From contig DAIDIE010000029.1 of NCBI GenBank assembly GCA_027459505.1, positions 124,001 to 188,000 of the forward strand: DNA of 64,000 nt, read 5' to 3'. Positions 21,638 to 31,661 of this stretch are shown here, one piece after another. The stretch's first letter is position 1. Every line of letters starts with the position of its first letter. The position numbers and the translations under genes are program-made. The notes beneath the pieces were generated by a model. That model was not told where the DNA came from and did not search any database. It saw nothing but the letters and a program-made list of their open reading frames with translations. The stretch comes from Acidobacteriota bacterium. Its GTDB lineage: Bacteria; Acidobacteriota; Terriglobia; Terriglobales; SCQP01.

Positions 21638-22678
21638 GGCGGCGCGTTTCAGCCGCTCCCCGGCGCCGCGCCACTGAAAGTGTTCGCTCACTACCTGGTT
21701 TCCAGGATTGACTAGGGCGTTCAGCGCCATCCCCGGTCCCCGCTCCACGTTGTAGAAGCGCAGGTCCGTGAGGATCACTTCCTGGTTCAGTCCGTTGGGT
21801 GTTGGCTGCGCCAGAACTTCAATCCAGGGAAAACGCGAGAAGTTCAAGAACACCTTTGCCGGGTGCGTCTGCTCCACCGCTCGAATGGCATTGCTCATGG
21901 GAGCGCGCGGGAGCTCCTGCTCGGGAGCATCGGGATCCCGGGCTTCGGTGTGGGCGTCTTCGGTAAAGAGCCAATCGTTGTGCGACGTTTCCACAATGGC
22001 GCCCCAGCGCCAGGGGCTGCCGAAAGTGGGCATTGCCGCCGCCACCAATGGCGCTTCGCCGCCATAAAGCCGGCCCTCGATGCCGGTCAACGCCCGTGCA
22101 TGCCCATAGGCGCGCAATCCCCACCAGCCGCAGACCGCGAGCAATCCCAGTAGCGCGCTGGTCTGATAACGCGGCTTGGCCAGCCCGCTGCTGACCTCCC
22201 GCGCCAATAGCCCAAACAGCATGGGCAGCAGCAGGAAGGCAAACAGGATCAGCCACAGCCAGGGATCGATGATCGGGCTGATGTCCCAGGCATACCAGTG
22301 AGTGTTCAGCGGATAGAGAATGCGTATTCCGTAACTGTTGGTCAAATCCAGCAGGAGATGCGATCCCACCCCCACCAAGCCTACCGCCAGCAGCGTTCCC
22401 CACCCCGGAACTATAGTGCTGGAGTCCCGGCGTGCGCGCCGCCGTGTTGCCCAGCGCAAGACGAAGGCAATAGCGATGGTCCAGACGGGGAGGAAAATCA
22501 GCGAGTGGGTAAGCGCTCGATGCCGCGCCAGGTAGGCAATGCCGCGCAGGCCGCCAATGATGTCCAGGTCGGGAGCATTGGCGGCGAAGATCAGGGCGGT
22601 GGTCGCGTAAGCCGTGCGCTTTTTGAAGAAGGCGCGCGAAAGCGCAATGCCCACCAGCGTGTGCGTCAGGTTATCCAA
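21632..22678 (-). CDS. YdjM-type inner membrane metal-dependent hydrolase (DUF457-like)
   Basis: MDNLTHTLVGIALSRAFFKK, RALTHSLIFLPVW, GVGSHLLLDLTNSYG, multiple TM segments. Confidence 0.85.
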   Translation of the reverse strand: MDNLTHTLVGIALSRAFFKKRTAYATTALIFAANAPDLDIIGGLRGIAYLARHRALTHSLIFLPVWTIAIAFVLRWATRRRARRDSSTIVPGWGTLLAVGLVGVGSHLLLDLTNSYGIRILYPLNTHWYAWDISPIIDPWLWLILFAFLLLPMLFGLLAREVSSGLAKPRYQTSALLGLLAVCGWWGLRAYGHARALTGIEGRLYGGEAPLVAAAMPTFGSPWRWGAIVETSHNDWLFTEDAHTEARDPDAPEQELPRAPMSNAIRAVEQTHPAKVFLNFSRFPWIEVLAQPTPNGLNQEVILTDLRFYNVERGPGMALNALVNPGNQVVSEHFQWRGAGERLKRAAK

Positions 22679-22732
22679 TAGCCGCGCTCCTGATTTTGAG
22701 TATAGAAGCCAAGCTGGGCCGCTGACTTCGCC

Positions 22733-22876
22733 TCAGCGCCCAAGCCCCTTTTTGCCCAACCCAAGCAGCAGCAGAACGATTGCGGCAAGCTGTGCGAAAA
22801 GCCAGGCAAACAGTACATCCGGGCCCGTCCACGGCGACATTTGTGCCGCTTTGGTCTGTACCTCGGTTTCCGGCAT
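22733..22876 (-). CDS. Putative 47-aa single-pass membrane protein
   Basis: MPETEVQTKAAQMSPWTGPDVLFAWLFAQLAAIVLLLLGLGKKGLGR*; below ORF-track cutoff. Confidence 0.5.
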   Translation of the reverse strand: MPETEVQTKAAQMSPWTGPDVLFAWLFAQLAAIVLLLLGLGKKGLGR

Positions 22877-22908
22877 GTTGTCGCCCTCCGGAATCTTCGG
22901 ATATTTGC

Positions 22909-23361
22909 TCAGCCCAACAGCCGCTTCACCGTTTCACTGACCAGTTTTCCGTCTACGCGCTGGTTGGCGGCCTGAAACTTCGCCATGCTCGCCTTCATCA
23001 CCGTTCCCATATCCTTGGCGGAACTGGCGCCCGTTTCCTGAATCGCGGCGCGCACCGTTGCTTCCACCTCGCCGGCGCTGAGCGCCTGCGGCAGATAGGC
23101 ATTGATGATGGTGATTTCCTTGCGTTCCTTATCGGCCAGTTCCTGGCGTCCGCCCTGTTGAAACTGCGTCACCGCGTCTTCGCGCTGCTTGATCTGGGTG
23201 GCGAGCACCTGCATGACCTCGGGATCGGTGAGCGGCTGGCGCTTGTCGATTTCCCGGTTCTTGATGGCACTTTTGATCATGCGCAAGGTCGACAGCCGCA
23301 GTTCGTCTTTGGCTTTCATCGCGGCTGTCATGTCTTTAGTAATCTGTTCGAGGATGGGCAT
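22909..23361 (-). CDS. GatB/YqeY domain-containing protein
   Basis: MTAAMKAKDELRLSTLRMIKSAIKNREID..., SAKDMGTVMKASMAKF...DGKLVSETVKRLL. Confidence 0.93.
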   Translation of the reverse strand: MPILEQITKDMTAAMKAKDELRLSTLRMIKSAIKNREIDKRQPLTDPEVMQVLATQIKQREDAVTQFQQGGRQELADKERKEITIINAYLPQALSAGEVEATVRAAIQETGASSAKDMGTVMKASMAKFQAANQRVDGKLVSETVKRLLG

Positions 23362-23446
23362 GGCCTACTCCTTCTTGGATGATTCGTTTGGGCGACTGTC
23401 TGCTGGCTTCACCTGAAGCGCGTCTTCCCCTCTCCTGCTCAGACGA

Positions 23447-24178
23447 TCAGTGGTCAACAGCCGTAACCTGCTTGTTCGCGGCCTGCATGGCTCGTTGCCG
23501 CAATACTTCCAGCGGCAGCTTGCCCGTATACAGCGACATGCCAAGCACGCTGTTGCAGCGCAACGCCTCCAGAGCGTCAATCTCTTCCAGGGAAGAGATA
23601 CCCCCGGCCACCGTCAACCCGGCGTTGGTGGCGGCGCGTACCTCGCGCACACGGTCCAGCGGAATCCCTTGCATGAGCCCCTCGGTATCGACGTTGGTGA
23701 AGAGAAACTCCGCCGTGTAGGGTTCCATCAAGCGGACGGCTTCCACGCTGGTTAGAGGCAACAGCTTCCGCCAGCCGCCCACCGCCACCTGCCCGTTACG
23801 GGCGTCCACGCCCAGCATGATATGCTCGCGCCGCAGCGCCTGCAAAGATTCCAGGAACGCAAAGTCCGGTTTACCGTCGCGAAACGCCGCGCTGGCAACG
23901 ATGACCTGTTCGGCTCCCCAATCCAGCACCTGCCGCGCGCGTTCCACCGAGCGGATGCCGCCGCCAACGCGCACGCGGTACCCCGCCCGGCAGCAGCGCT
24001 CCACCAGCGCGCCGTTGTTGCCCTCGCCCTTGGCGGCGTCCAGATCGATGATCTGCAGAACCGGAAAGCCGCGAAACAGCTCCAGCATTTCCTGGAGATC
24101 GCGCTCCAGCGCCTTCTGTTCGCCCTGAATGAGCTGCACCACCGTGCCGCCCTGGAAGTCGATTGCGGGAATGATCAT
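23447..24178 (-). CDS. hisA: ProFAR isomerase HisA
   Basis: MIIPAIDFQGGTVVQLIQG, RVGGGIRSVERARQVLDWGAEQVIVAS, TNVDTEGLMQG. Confidence 0.95.
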   Translation of the reverse strand: MIIPAIDFQGGTVVQLIQGEQKALERDLQEMLELFRGFPVLQIIDLDAAKGEGNNGALVERCCRAGYRVRVGGGIRSVERARQVLDWGAEQVIVASAAFRDGKPDFAFLESLQALRREHIMLGVDARNGQVAVGGWRKLLPLTSVEAVRLMEPYTAEFLFTNVDTEGLMQGIPLDRVREVRAATNAGLTVAGGISSLEEIDALEALRCNSVLGMSLYTGKLPLEVLRQRAMQAANKQVTAVDH

Positions 24179-24187
24179 GGAAGTCCG

Positions 24188-25591
24188 CTACCAGCGCATG
24201 CGCATGGGAATGCCCCGGCCGGCAAGTTCCTGCTTTAAATCGCGAATGCCGATCTCGCCAAAGTGAAAAATAGAAGCGGCCAGCGCCGCGTCGGCGCGCC
24301 CTTCCTGGAAAACATGAACAAAATCGCCGGGCTTACCCCCGCCGCCCGAGGCAATTACCGGTATCTGGACCGCCTGGCTGACCGCTGCGGTGAGCTCGCA
24401 ATCAAAGCCGCTCTTGGTCCCGTCACGATCCATGCTGGTCAACAGGATCTCGCCCGCTCCGCGCTGCTCGGCCTCCCGCGCCCACTCGACCGCGTCTTTT
24501 CCGGTCGGGGTGCGGCCGCCGTGAATGAACACTTCCCATCCGCCCCCCGCTCTCCGTCGAGCGTCGATGGCCGCCAATACCGCCTGCGAACCGAAGGCGC
24601 CCGCCAGTTCCGTAATCAGTGCCGGGTTTTGCACCGCGGCCGTGTTCACGCTGACCTTGTCAGCCCCGGCCTGCAGGATCTCGCCCGCATCCTCCAGTTT
24701 CCGCACACCGCCGCCAACGCTGAAGGGGATGAACAACTCGCGCGCCACGCGCCGCACTGTCTCAATTAAAATCGGCCGCGCCTCGTGTGACGCGGAGATA
24801 TCCAGCAGCACCAGTTCGTCCGCGCCGGATTGGTTGTAGGCCGCGGCCAGTTCCGCCGGATCGCCGCTGTCGCGCAGCGCCACAAAGTTCACGCCCTTGA
24901 CGACCCGCCCCTGGTGGACATCGAGGCAGGGAATAATACGGCGTGCCGGCGTGCGCTGGATCGCCGCTGGAGGCCGCACCGCCACCGGCGCCACGCGCGG
25001 CAGCGTGACAAAGTTGGTCAGCACCGCCAGACCGGCCTTGCCGGATTTTTCCGGGTGAAACTGCACCGCGTAGACGTTGTCGCGCTCGGCCACTGCCGCA
25101 AACGGCTCGGGATAGTGACCGGCATAAGTCGTTTCTTCTCCTACGGGCGCGTGGTAGGAGTGGGTGAAATAAAAGGCGGGGCTAGATCCCAACCCGGCCA
25201 GCATCCGCGATGGGCGCAGTCCCACCACCGGGCTCCAGCCCACGTGCGGCACCTTCACCCCGGGCTGAAAGCGGCGCACCTGTCCGCGCCACACCCCAAG
25301 GCCGGCAACGCCGGGCGCCTCCTCGCTGCCTTCGAAAAGCGCCTGCAAACCCACGCAAATGCCGAGAAAGGGTTTCCCCTGCGCAATGGCCTCCAGGACC
25401 GGCTGCCGCAGCCCGCGCCGGTCGAGCGCCTCCAGCATCGAGCCAAAGTGCCCAACCCCGGGCAGGATGACCTTGTCCGCTTTCCGCACCACCTCCGCAT
25501 CGGCGGTAAGCTCGTGCCGTGCCCCGAGATAACTCAAGGCTTTGCTGACCGAAGCGGCGTTGCCCGCCCCGTAATCGATCAGCGCGATCAT
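24188..25591 (-). CDS. hisHF: Fused imidazole glycerol phosphate synthase, HisH glutaminase + HisF cyclase
   Basis: One uninterrupted ORF: HisH part ([43 protein letters not shown]), then [20 protein letters not shown]...[11 protein letters not shown] (HisF). Confidence 0.93.
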   Translation of the reverse strand: MIALIDYGAGNAASVSKALSYLGARHELTADAEVVRKADKVILPGVGHFGSMLEALDRRGLRQPVLEAIAQGKPFLGICVGLQALFEGSEEAPGVAGLGVWRGQVRRFQPGVKVPHVGWSPVVGLRPSRMLAGLGSSPAFYFTHSYHAPVGEETTYAGHYPEPFAAVAERDNVYAVQFHPEKSGKAGLAVLTNFVTLPRVAPVAVRPPAAIQRTPARRIIPCLDVHQGRVVKGVNFVALRDSGDPAELAAAYNQSGADELVLLDISASHEARPILIETVRRVARELFIPFSVGGGVRKLEDAGEILQAGADKVSVNTAAVQNPALITELAGAFGSQAVLAAIDARRRAGGGWEVFIHGGRTPTGKDAVEWAREAEQRGAGEILLTSMDRDGTKSGFDCELTAAVSQAVQIPVIASGGGGKPGDFVHVFQEGRADAALAASIFHFGEIGIRDLKQELAGRGIPMRMRW

Positions 25592-25635
25592 GAAGTCGCG
25601 TTTTTCTGTGTGCTCACCCATGCCTGGCAGCTTTC

Positions 25636-26340
25636 TTAAAGCAGTCCTTTCGTGCTCGGCAAAACATCCTTCATGCGCTCATCCCGCGAACAGGCGTTCC
25701 GGAGCGCACGCGCGAAGGCTTTGAAAATGGCCTCGATCTTGTGGTGATTGCTGCGTCCGTAGACTGTCTTGACATGCACGTTGGCGCGCGCCCCCATGGC
25801 AAAGCCGTCAAAAAAGTCATGCACCAGTTCGGTCTGCAGGTCGCCTACCCTGACTGTGCGGACTTTGGTCTCCGTGACCGCGTGCGGACGCCCGCTGAGG
25901 TCGACCGCCGCCAAACCGAGCGTTTCGTCCATCGGCATCAGAAAGTACCCGGCGCGATTGATCCCCTTGCGGTCTCCCAGCGCCTGGTCAAAAGCGTTGC
26001 CCAACGCGATGCCGGTGTCTTCAACCGTGTGGTGCTGGTCGACATCCAAGTCCCCCACCACTTTAAGGGTCAGGTCAAAACCGCCATGCCGGGTGAATAA
26101 CTCCAGCATGTGATCGAAAAAGCGGATCCCGGTGGAGATCTGGTAGGCGCCGGCGCCATCCACGGTGAGTTCCAGATCGATCTGCGTTTCGCGTGTGTGG
26201 CGCCGCAGACTGGCCTGCCGGATGGCGCCTGGGCTGCGCGTCCCAGCTCTGCCAACGCTCACCGCGCCTTTGCCGTTCCCCGGTTTTGTCCGCCGGGCCG
26301 CCGCACCGGAAACAGCCGGCTTCTTACCGTTATTGGTCAT
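25636..26340 (-). CDS. hisB: Imidazoleglycerol-phosphate dehydratase
   Basis: [60 protein letters not shown]. Confidence 0.96.
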   Translation of the reverse strand: MTNNGKKPAVSGAAARRTKPGNGKGAVSVGRAGTRSPGAIRQASLRRHTRETQIDLELTVDGAGAYQISTGIRFFDHMLELFTRHGGFDLTLKVVGDLDVDQHHTVEDTGIALGNAFDQALGDRKGINRAGYFLMPMDETLGLAAVDLSGRPHAVTETKVRTVRVGDLQTELVHDFFDGFAMGARANVHVKTVYGRSNHHKIEAIFKAFARALRNACSRDERMKDVLPSTKGLL

Positions 26341-28175
26341 ATTTTTGCGGCGCTCCTTTCCAGCGAAATCTCTCCTGCCAGCACGGCCTGCGCTACTTGC
26401 GCCACGTTTTCGCGAACGGCGAGGCTGCCGTTCTTCTCAAATAGTTGCCGCATGACCTGGAAGCTCAAATGATCCGAGGGCAACACTCCCAGGAAGGCCA
26501 CTCCGGCGGAGCGGGCGCAACGCGCGTCATCGACGGTGTCGCCGATATAAGCCGCCATCCGGGCCGGCGCGAACTGTTGCCCCAGACAGAGCAGACCTTC
26601 CGGATCGGGTTTGCCGCGCTCGACGTCTTCCATGGCCAGCAGCTTCTCGAAATACCCGGTCACCGCGAAGCGGCGCAGCACAAATTCGGCGTCCTCGCGC
26701 GGCCGTCCCGTATAGATGGCCAGCCGGTAATACTGCTGAAGCTGTTCCAACAACGCGGTGGGCAACAGCCAGCGCTCGCACTGGATGAGTCCGTTCCCGT
26801 TGTCGCCGCGATACACCTGGTTGAAGGCCGCCACGATCTGCGCATAGGGAAACTCCTTGCCGCGGCGCCGCAAGATCTCTTGCGTGAGGTCCCAGTCGTT
26901 GTTGAATCCGCCCTGATTTTTGAGCGCCTGCACCTCTTCCGGGGCGACCTCTCCTCCGCCCAGCCGGAAAACGGTTTCGCGAATGGCGCGGCGATAGGAG
27001 TCGCGAACTTCCACCAGAACGCCATCCATATCAAACACCAGCCACGGCTTTTCCGCCGCTACCGGCGGCGCGGGGCTTGCCGCGAGCCGTTTCCAGGTGC
27101 CTTCCAGCAGTGTGATCGCTGTCTTTGTTTGCTCGACCGTGCCGCAGGTAATGCGTACCGCGCCCGGGTAATCGGCGCGGCGATCGCGCAACAAAATTCC
27201 ATTCGCGCGAAACTCCCGCAGCAACGTGCTGGCGTGGGCGCCCGCCTGGAAGAGCACGAAGTTGGCGTAGCTTTTCCAGTAGGGAATACCCAGCCGTTCC
27301 AGCGCCTCTTCGATCAAGCCGCGGCTGGCAATTGTCTCCCGGCGATAATTGCTGACCCAGCCGCGTTCCCGCACCGCCGCCCGTCCACAGATCACCGCGA
27401 GCATGTTGACGTTATACGGGGGATGCGCCTTGCGCAGCGTGGGCGTCATCGCAGGGTGTGCGAAGAGCGCTCCCAGCCGCAACCCCGCCAACCCATAGGC
27501 TTTGGAGAAGGTGCGCGCCACCAGCAGGTTGGGCAGGCGCAACACCTCATCCAGCAATCCGCGGTTCTCTTCGCTGACGAAATCGGCGTAGGCCTCATCC
27601 ACAAACACCAGCAGGTTAGGGAAGTCTTCCGCCAGCCGGACCAGCTCGTCTCCATCCGCCAGCGTTCCGGTTGGATTGTTGGGGCTGGCCACGAAGACCA
27701 TGCGTGTCTTTCCGGTCACCGCTGCGCGCAGCGCCGTCATATCCAGGCGGAACTCGGCCGCCCCTGGCGCAATCTCTGCCTCCAGGTAGCGCTGTGGGCG
27801 CAGCACCGCCTCAGCCTGCTGGCTGTAAAAGCGGTACATCGAGAAGGTAGGCTCGACGAACACGACTTCGTCGCCGCGATCCACAAACGTTTCCACCGCG
27901 AGCAGGATGGCGTCGTCAACGCCGTTCGTGAGCACCATGCTCTCCGGTGTGTGTCCAAAGCTGGCGGCGATTTCGCTTTCACCCTGGCTGTATTCGGGGT
28001 AGCGCGCCAAGTCTTCAGCCGTCGCGCTGTGCAGTGCCTCCAGTACCGCCGGCGAGCAGCCTTGCGTGTTTTCGTTGAAATCCAGGCGCAGCCCGGTGCG
28101 GCCCTCCAGCGGCGGGTGATAGGGCTGCATCTTTTCAATCGCCGGGCGCACGCGCGGCAAAGGCCGGTTGCTCAT
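26337..28175 (-). CDS. hisC: Histidinol-phosphate aminotransferase fused to HAD-superfamily hydrolase
   Basis: N-terminal HisC ([49 protein letters not shown]) in frame with HAD domain ([25 protein letters not shown] ... GKPDPEGL ... [17 protein letters not shown]). Confidence 0.93.
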   Translation of the reverse strand: MSNRPLPRVRPAIEKMQPYHPPLEGRTGLRLDFNENTQGCSPAVLEALHSATAEDLARYPEYSQGESEIAASFGHTPESMVLTNGVDDAILLAVETFVDRGDEVVFVEPTFSMYRFYSQQAEAVLRPQRYLEAEIAPGAAEFRLDMTALRAAVTGKTRMVFVASPNNPTGTLADGDELVRLAEDFPNLLVFVDEAYADFVSEENRGLLDEVLRLPNLLVARTFSKAYGLAGLRLGALFAHPAMTPTLRKAHPPYNVNMLAVICGRAAVRERGWVSNYRRETIASRGLIEEALERLGIPYWKSYANFVLFQAGAHASTLLREFRANGILLRDRRADYPGAVRITCGTVEQTKTAITLLEGTWKRLAASPAPPVAAEKPWLVFDMDGVLVEVRDSYRRAIRETVFRLGGGEVAPEEVQALKNQGGFNNDWDLTQEILRRRGKEFPYAQIVAAFNQVYRGDNGNGLIQCERWLLPTALLEQLQQYYRLAIYTGRPREDAEFVLRRFAVTGYFEKLLAMEDVERGKPDPEGLLCLGQQFAPARMAAYIGDTVDDARCARSAGVAFLGVLPSDHLSFQVMRQLFEKNGSLAVRENVAQVAQAVLAGEISLERSAAKI

Positions 28176-29509
28176 CGTGCCGCCTCTCTGCCCGGCCGGC
28201 GCGAACGTGACCCGCGACGGGGCTTCCGCTCGTCTTCTACGCGCACCGCCACGGAATTGGCGTGCCCTTCCAGCCCCTCCGCCCGCGCCAAAGCCACAAT
28301 GTGCGGAGCCAGTTTGCGCAGCCCGGCCGCGCTTAACTTCTGCACCGTAATCACCTTGGTAAAATCGGCCACTGACAGGCCCCCGCGCAGCCGCGCCGTC
28401 GCCGCCGTGGGCAGGACATGGTTGGTGCCGCTCATGTAGTCGCCCACTGCCTGCGGAGCGTATTCGCCAACAAAGATCGACCCGGCGTTGCGAATTTTCG
28501 CCACCAGCTTCGCCGGCACCGTGATGTGCTCGGGAGCGATGCGGTTGGCGATCGCCACCGCCTCGTCCAGACCGGGGGTGAGTATGATCGCCCCGCGCTT
28601 CTCCAGCGCGAGGGTGGCGGTCTCGTTGGGTTGGCTCAGCAGTTGCCGCCGCACCGCCGAAAGCACCCGCTCTCCCAGACGGCGCGAAGGCGTCACCAGC
28701 CAAGCCGTTGCCTGCGGGTCGTGCTCCGCCTGCGCGATCAGGTCGGCAGCCAGGAAATCGGGATTGGCCCCCGCTTCCGCCAGCAGCAGCACCTCGGTCG
28801 GCCCCGCCAGAAAATCAATCGCGCAATCGGCCCACACCTCCCGCTTGGCGGCGGTGACAAAGATGTTTCCCGGCCCCACGATCTTGTCCACCCGCGGAAT
28901 CGACTCGGTGCCGTAGGCCAAAGCGGCAACCGCCTGTGCTCCGCCCACCCGGTAAATCGCGTCCACGCCCGCCAGATGCGCGGCGGCAAGTACCTCGTCC
29001 ACCGGTTGCGGACAGCACACCACCACCCGCTCCACACCCGCCACGCGAGCCGGAACGGCAGTCATGATCACCGTCGACGGCAGCGGATGCCGCCCTCCAG
29101 GCACATAACATCCCACGCTGTCCAGGGCGCGAACCTGTTGTCCAATCTCCACTCCGGCCGTCACCTGGCGCGTCCACGAAACCGGCTTCTGCCAGCGCGC
29201 CATGGTTTCAACATGGCGCCGCGCGGTGCGTAGCGCCACGCGCAAGCTCGATGGAATGCGGCGATAGGCCTCCTCCATTTCCGCCGGCGTCACCACTAAC
29301 GTTTGCTCCCCAGCCTTGCTCTTGCGGCCGGGCGGACAGAGCTCGCGCTTGTCCAGCTTGCGTGTCCAGCTCAGCAGGGCGCGGTCGCCGTTCTTGCGCA
29401 CGTCATCCACGATGCGGCGAGCCACCTTGGCCGCGGCGGCTAGATCGTCGCCACTGCGCTCCAACAGACGCCGCATGGCGCGCCCATTCGTGCTCTCAAT
29501 GATTTCCAT
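28172..29509 (-). CDS. hisD: Histidinol dehydrogenase
   Basis: SVGCYVPGGRHPLPSTVIMTAVPARVAGV, VDKIVGPGNIFVTAAKREV, FLAGPTEVLLLAEAGANPDFLAADLIAQAEHDP. Confidence 0.97.
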   Translation of the reverse strand: MEIIESTNGRAMRRLLERSGDDLAAAAKVARRIVDDVRKNGDRALLSWTRKLDKRELCPPGRKSKAGEQTLVVTPAEMEEAYRRIPSSLRVALRTARRHVETMARWQKPVSWTRQVTAGVEIGQQVRALDSVGCYVPGGRHPLPSTVIMTAVPARVAGVERVVVCCPQPVDEVLAAAHLAGVDAIYRVGGAQAVAALAYGTESIPRVDKIVGPGNIFVTAAKREVWADCAIDFLAGPTEVLLLAEAGANPDFLAADLIAQAEHDPQATAWLVTPSRRLGERVLSAVRRQLLSQPNETATLALEKRGAIILTPGLDEAVAIANRIAPEHITVPAKLVAKIRNAGSIFVGEYAPQAVGDYMSGTNHVLPTAATARLRGGLSVADFTKVITVQKLSAAGLRKLAPHIVALARAEGLEGHANSVAVRVEDERKPRRGSRSRRPGREAAR

Positions 29510-29551
29510 AAAAGCTAACCGTTCAGCGGCTCCGCGTCCGTTCGTCCGCAA

Positions 29552-30424
29552 CTACATCACGATCTTGTTCAAGGGATACTCCACAATCCCTTGCGCCTGC
29601 GCCGCCTTCAACCGCGGAATCAGCTCCCGGACCCGCTTCTCTTCGATGACGGTGTTCACTGCCACCCAGTCCGGATCGCTGAGATGCGAAATGGTCGGCT
29701 GCTTCAGCGCGGTCAGCACCTCCAGGACCTTCTCCAGGTGCTCGCGCCGCACATTGAGCATCAGCCCGACCTGTCCGTAGGCGGCAATCGCGCCCTCCAG
29801 CAACATTTTCAGAATGGCAATCTTCTCGCTTTTCCACGCGTCGCGCAGAGCCGCGTGGTTGGCAATCATTTGCGTGTTGGACTCCATCAACGTTTCCACA
29901 ATGCGCAGCTTGTTGGCGCGCAGGGAAGAGCCCGTTTCCGTCACTTCCACGATCGCGTCGGCCAGCACGGGCGGCTTTACTTCCGTAGCGCCCCAACTGA
30001 ACTCGACGGTCGCCTTGACGCCGTTGGCGGCCAGGTAGCGCTGCGTAAAGCCCACCAGTTCAGTGGCGATCACTTTGCCTTCCAGGTCCTTCACTGACGT
30101 CACCGGCGAGTCTTCCGGAACCGCCAGTACCCAGCGCACCTTGCCGAAACTCTGCTTGGAATACACCAGGTCGGTCACGGTGGCGACGTCGGCATTGTTC
30201 TCCATTACCCAGTCGCGCCCGGTCAGCCCCACGTCCAGCACACCGTCCTGGACGTAGCGCGCCATCTCCTGTGCGCGGATCAGCATGCATTCAATCTCGT
30301 CATCATCGATGCTGGGAAAATAGGAGCGCGAGGAGACGTAGATCTGATAGCCCGCGCGCTGGAATAGCTGCACGGTGGCGTCCTGCAAACTCCCCTTCGG
30401 GATTCCTAGACGTAGTTTGGCCAT
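29552..30424 (-). CDS. hisG: ATP phosphoribosyltransferase (long HisG form)
   Basis: [58 protein letters not shown]. Confidence 0.96.
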   Translation of the reverse strand: MAKLRLGIPKGSLQDATVQLFQRAGYQIYVSSRSYFPSIDDDEIECMLIRAQEMARYVQDGVLDVGLTGRDWVMENNADVATVTDLVYSKQSFGKVRWVLAVPEDSPVTSVKDLEGKVIATELVGFTQRYLAANGVKATVEFSWGATEVKPPVLADAIVEVTETGSSLRANKLRIVETLMESNTQMIANHAALRDAWKSEKIAILKMLLEGAIAAYGQVGLMLNVRREHLEKVLEVLTALKQPTISHLSDPDWVAVNTVIEEKRVRELIPRLKAAQAQGIVEYPLNKIVM

Positions 30425-30433
30425 TGCGATGGT

Positions 30434-30820
30434 TCAGCCCTTTCCATAAACTTGCGCCGGATCGAAGACGCGCTCGCCCTGATCGGCGAATTTGCCGTCC
30501 TGCCATTCCCGGAAAAAGCAGCTGCGGAAACCTTCATGGCAGACCGCCTGCATGCCTTCCATCTCCGCTTCAATCAGCAGAGCGTCGGCGTCGCAATCGG
30601 TGCGGATGCGCAGCATGCGCAGGCGATTGCCACTGGTCTCGCCTTTAAGCCAGAGCTTGCGGCGCGAGCGGCTGTAAAAGGTGACAAAGCCGGTGGCCAG
30701 CGTGTGCTCAAACGCCTCCTGATTCATGAAGCCCACCATGAGCACGTCTCCGCCACGATCCTGAATGACGGCGGGAATCAGGCCACCCTCTTTTGCGAAG
30801 TCCAGTTTTACTTCTGACAC
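30434..30820 (-). CDS. hisI: Phosphoribosyl-AMP cyclohydrolase (HisI only, no HisE domain)
   Basis: VLMVGFMNQEAFEHTLATGFVTFYSRSRRKLWLKGETSGNRL, TDCDADALLI, CHEGFRSCFFR. Confidence 0.96.
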   Translation of the reverse strand: MSEVKLDFAKEGGLIPAVIQDRGGDVLMVGFMNQEAFEHTLATGFVTFYSRSRRKLWLKGETSGNRLRMLRIRTDCDADALLIEAEMEGMQAVCHEGFRSCFFREWQDGKFADQGERVFDPAQVYGKG

Positions 30821-30944
30821 TAGTGTTTACCTCGAAAGCGCGTAAAACCTGGCGGCGCGAATTGCGCTGCCCGGCGCCCGTGCCGGCGCTGATGATGCAG
30901 CTTTTGCCGCTTCTCAAGCGCGGGGCAAGAGGCTTTGCGCGGAC

Positions 30945-30976
30945 AAATAAAAAGGCCCGCCGCAAAACGGCGGGCC
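30945..30976 (-). terminator. Attenuator terminator upstream of hisI
   Basis: Minus strand GGCCCGCCG-TTTTG-CGGCGGGCC followed by TTTTTATTT. Confidence 0.92.
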
Positions 30977-31001
30977 CGGAAAATGTCGCTGACTCAAGGA
31001 A

Positions 31002-31082
31002 TCAGTTTCCGCAGCTCCGCCCATAGCCCAAATGGTGATGGGCATGATGGGGGCAATCGGAGCGCTGGAAAGTCAAATTCAT
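31002..31082 (-). CDS. hisL: His-rich leader peptide of the his operon (26 aa)
   Basis: ATG...TGA encodes MNLTFQRSDCPHHAHHHLGYGRSCGN; 5 His in 6 codons, just upstream of an intrinsic terminator and hisI. Confidence 0.85.
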   Translation of the reverse strand: MNLTFQRSDCPHHAHHHLGYGRSCGN

Positions 31083-31091
31083 TCCATTGCT

Positions 31092-31120
31092 AGTGTAGAA
31101 AACCAGCCGCCAGCTGTCAA
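31092..31120 (-). promoter_or_regulatory. Sigma-70 promoter of the his operon
   Basis: Minus strand TTGACA (31115-31120), 17-bp spacer, TACACT (31092-31097). Confidence 0.8.
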
Positions 31121-31411
31121 CCTAAGCTGGCAACGAAAAACGAAACCCGCGCATCGCCGCAGCCGCTGCGCCGCGCCGTGCCGCGCGACGTGGGGTGGCG
31201 CAGGTCATCGAAGCGGGGGGAACAAAAGCGGCCCCATTCCGGGGCAAGCGACAACAGCCGGGGCGGGCATGGCGTTCAGAGGACTGAAGTTCGCAGAGTC
31301 AGGGCGGCCACCGGAGTGGCCTGCCGAGTCTTCTTCTGGAGATGAGGGGAATTGGCGTTTGCGGTGGTGGGCATCGCCAGCATGCAGCCGCCCACGCGAC
31401 AACGCCAGCCC

Positions 31412-31621
31412 TCAGGCGGCTTGCGCCCAAATCAACGTTTCCGGAATGCGCCGCCGCCGCAACTCCGCGCTGACCTGTAAAATCACCTGCCACGTCTCTG
31501 CCTTGGCCGGATGGCCGGCTTGCAGGTCCTGGTACAAGTCGTAGGCCCGGGCGAGGTAGGACTTCAGGTCGGCATCGCTGAACGATTGCAGATTTCCATG
31601 CAAGGTCCCGTGCAGGCTCAT
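31412..31621 (-). CDS. Small hypothetical protein
   Basis: MSLHGTLHGNLQSFSDADLKSYLARAYDLYQDLQAGHPAKAETWQVILQVSAELRRRRIPETLIWAQAA, GGAG SD upstream. Confidence 0.5.
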   Translation of the reverse strand: MSLHGTLHGNLQSFSDADLKSYLARAYDLYQDLQAGHPAKAETWQVILQVSAELRRRRIPETLIWAQAA

Positions 31622-31661
31622 GATTCTCCTCCGTGCGGTTCGCCGGACCAGCCGGAAAGCT

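Noticed and set aside
26445-28439. 664-aa plus-strand ORF antisense to hisC::HAD
   Set aside because: Fully overlaps a clear HisC/HAD gene; low-complexity Arg/Gln/His-rich translation typical of GC-rich antisense frames
28176-28703. N-terminal extension of the 26337-28703 ORF
   Set aside because: Overlaps hisD; HisC homology starts at [19 protein letters not shown] (28175)
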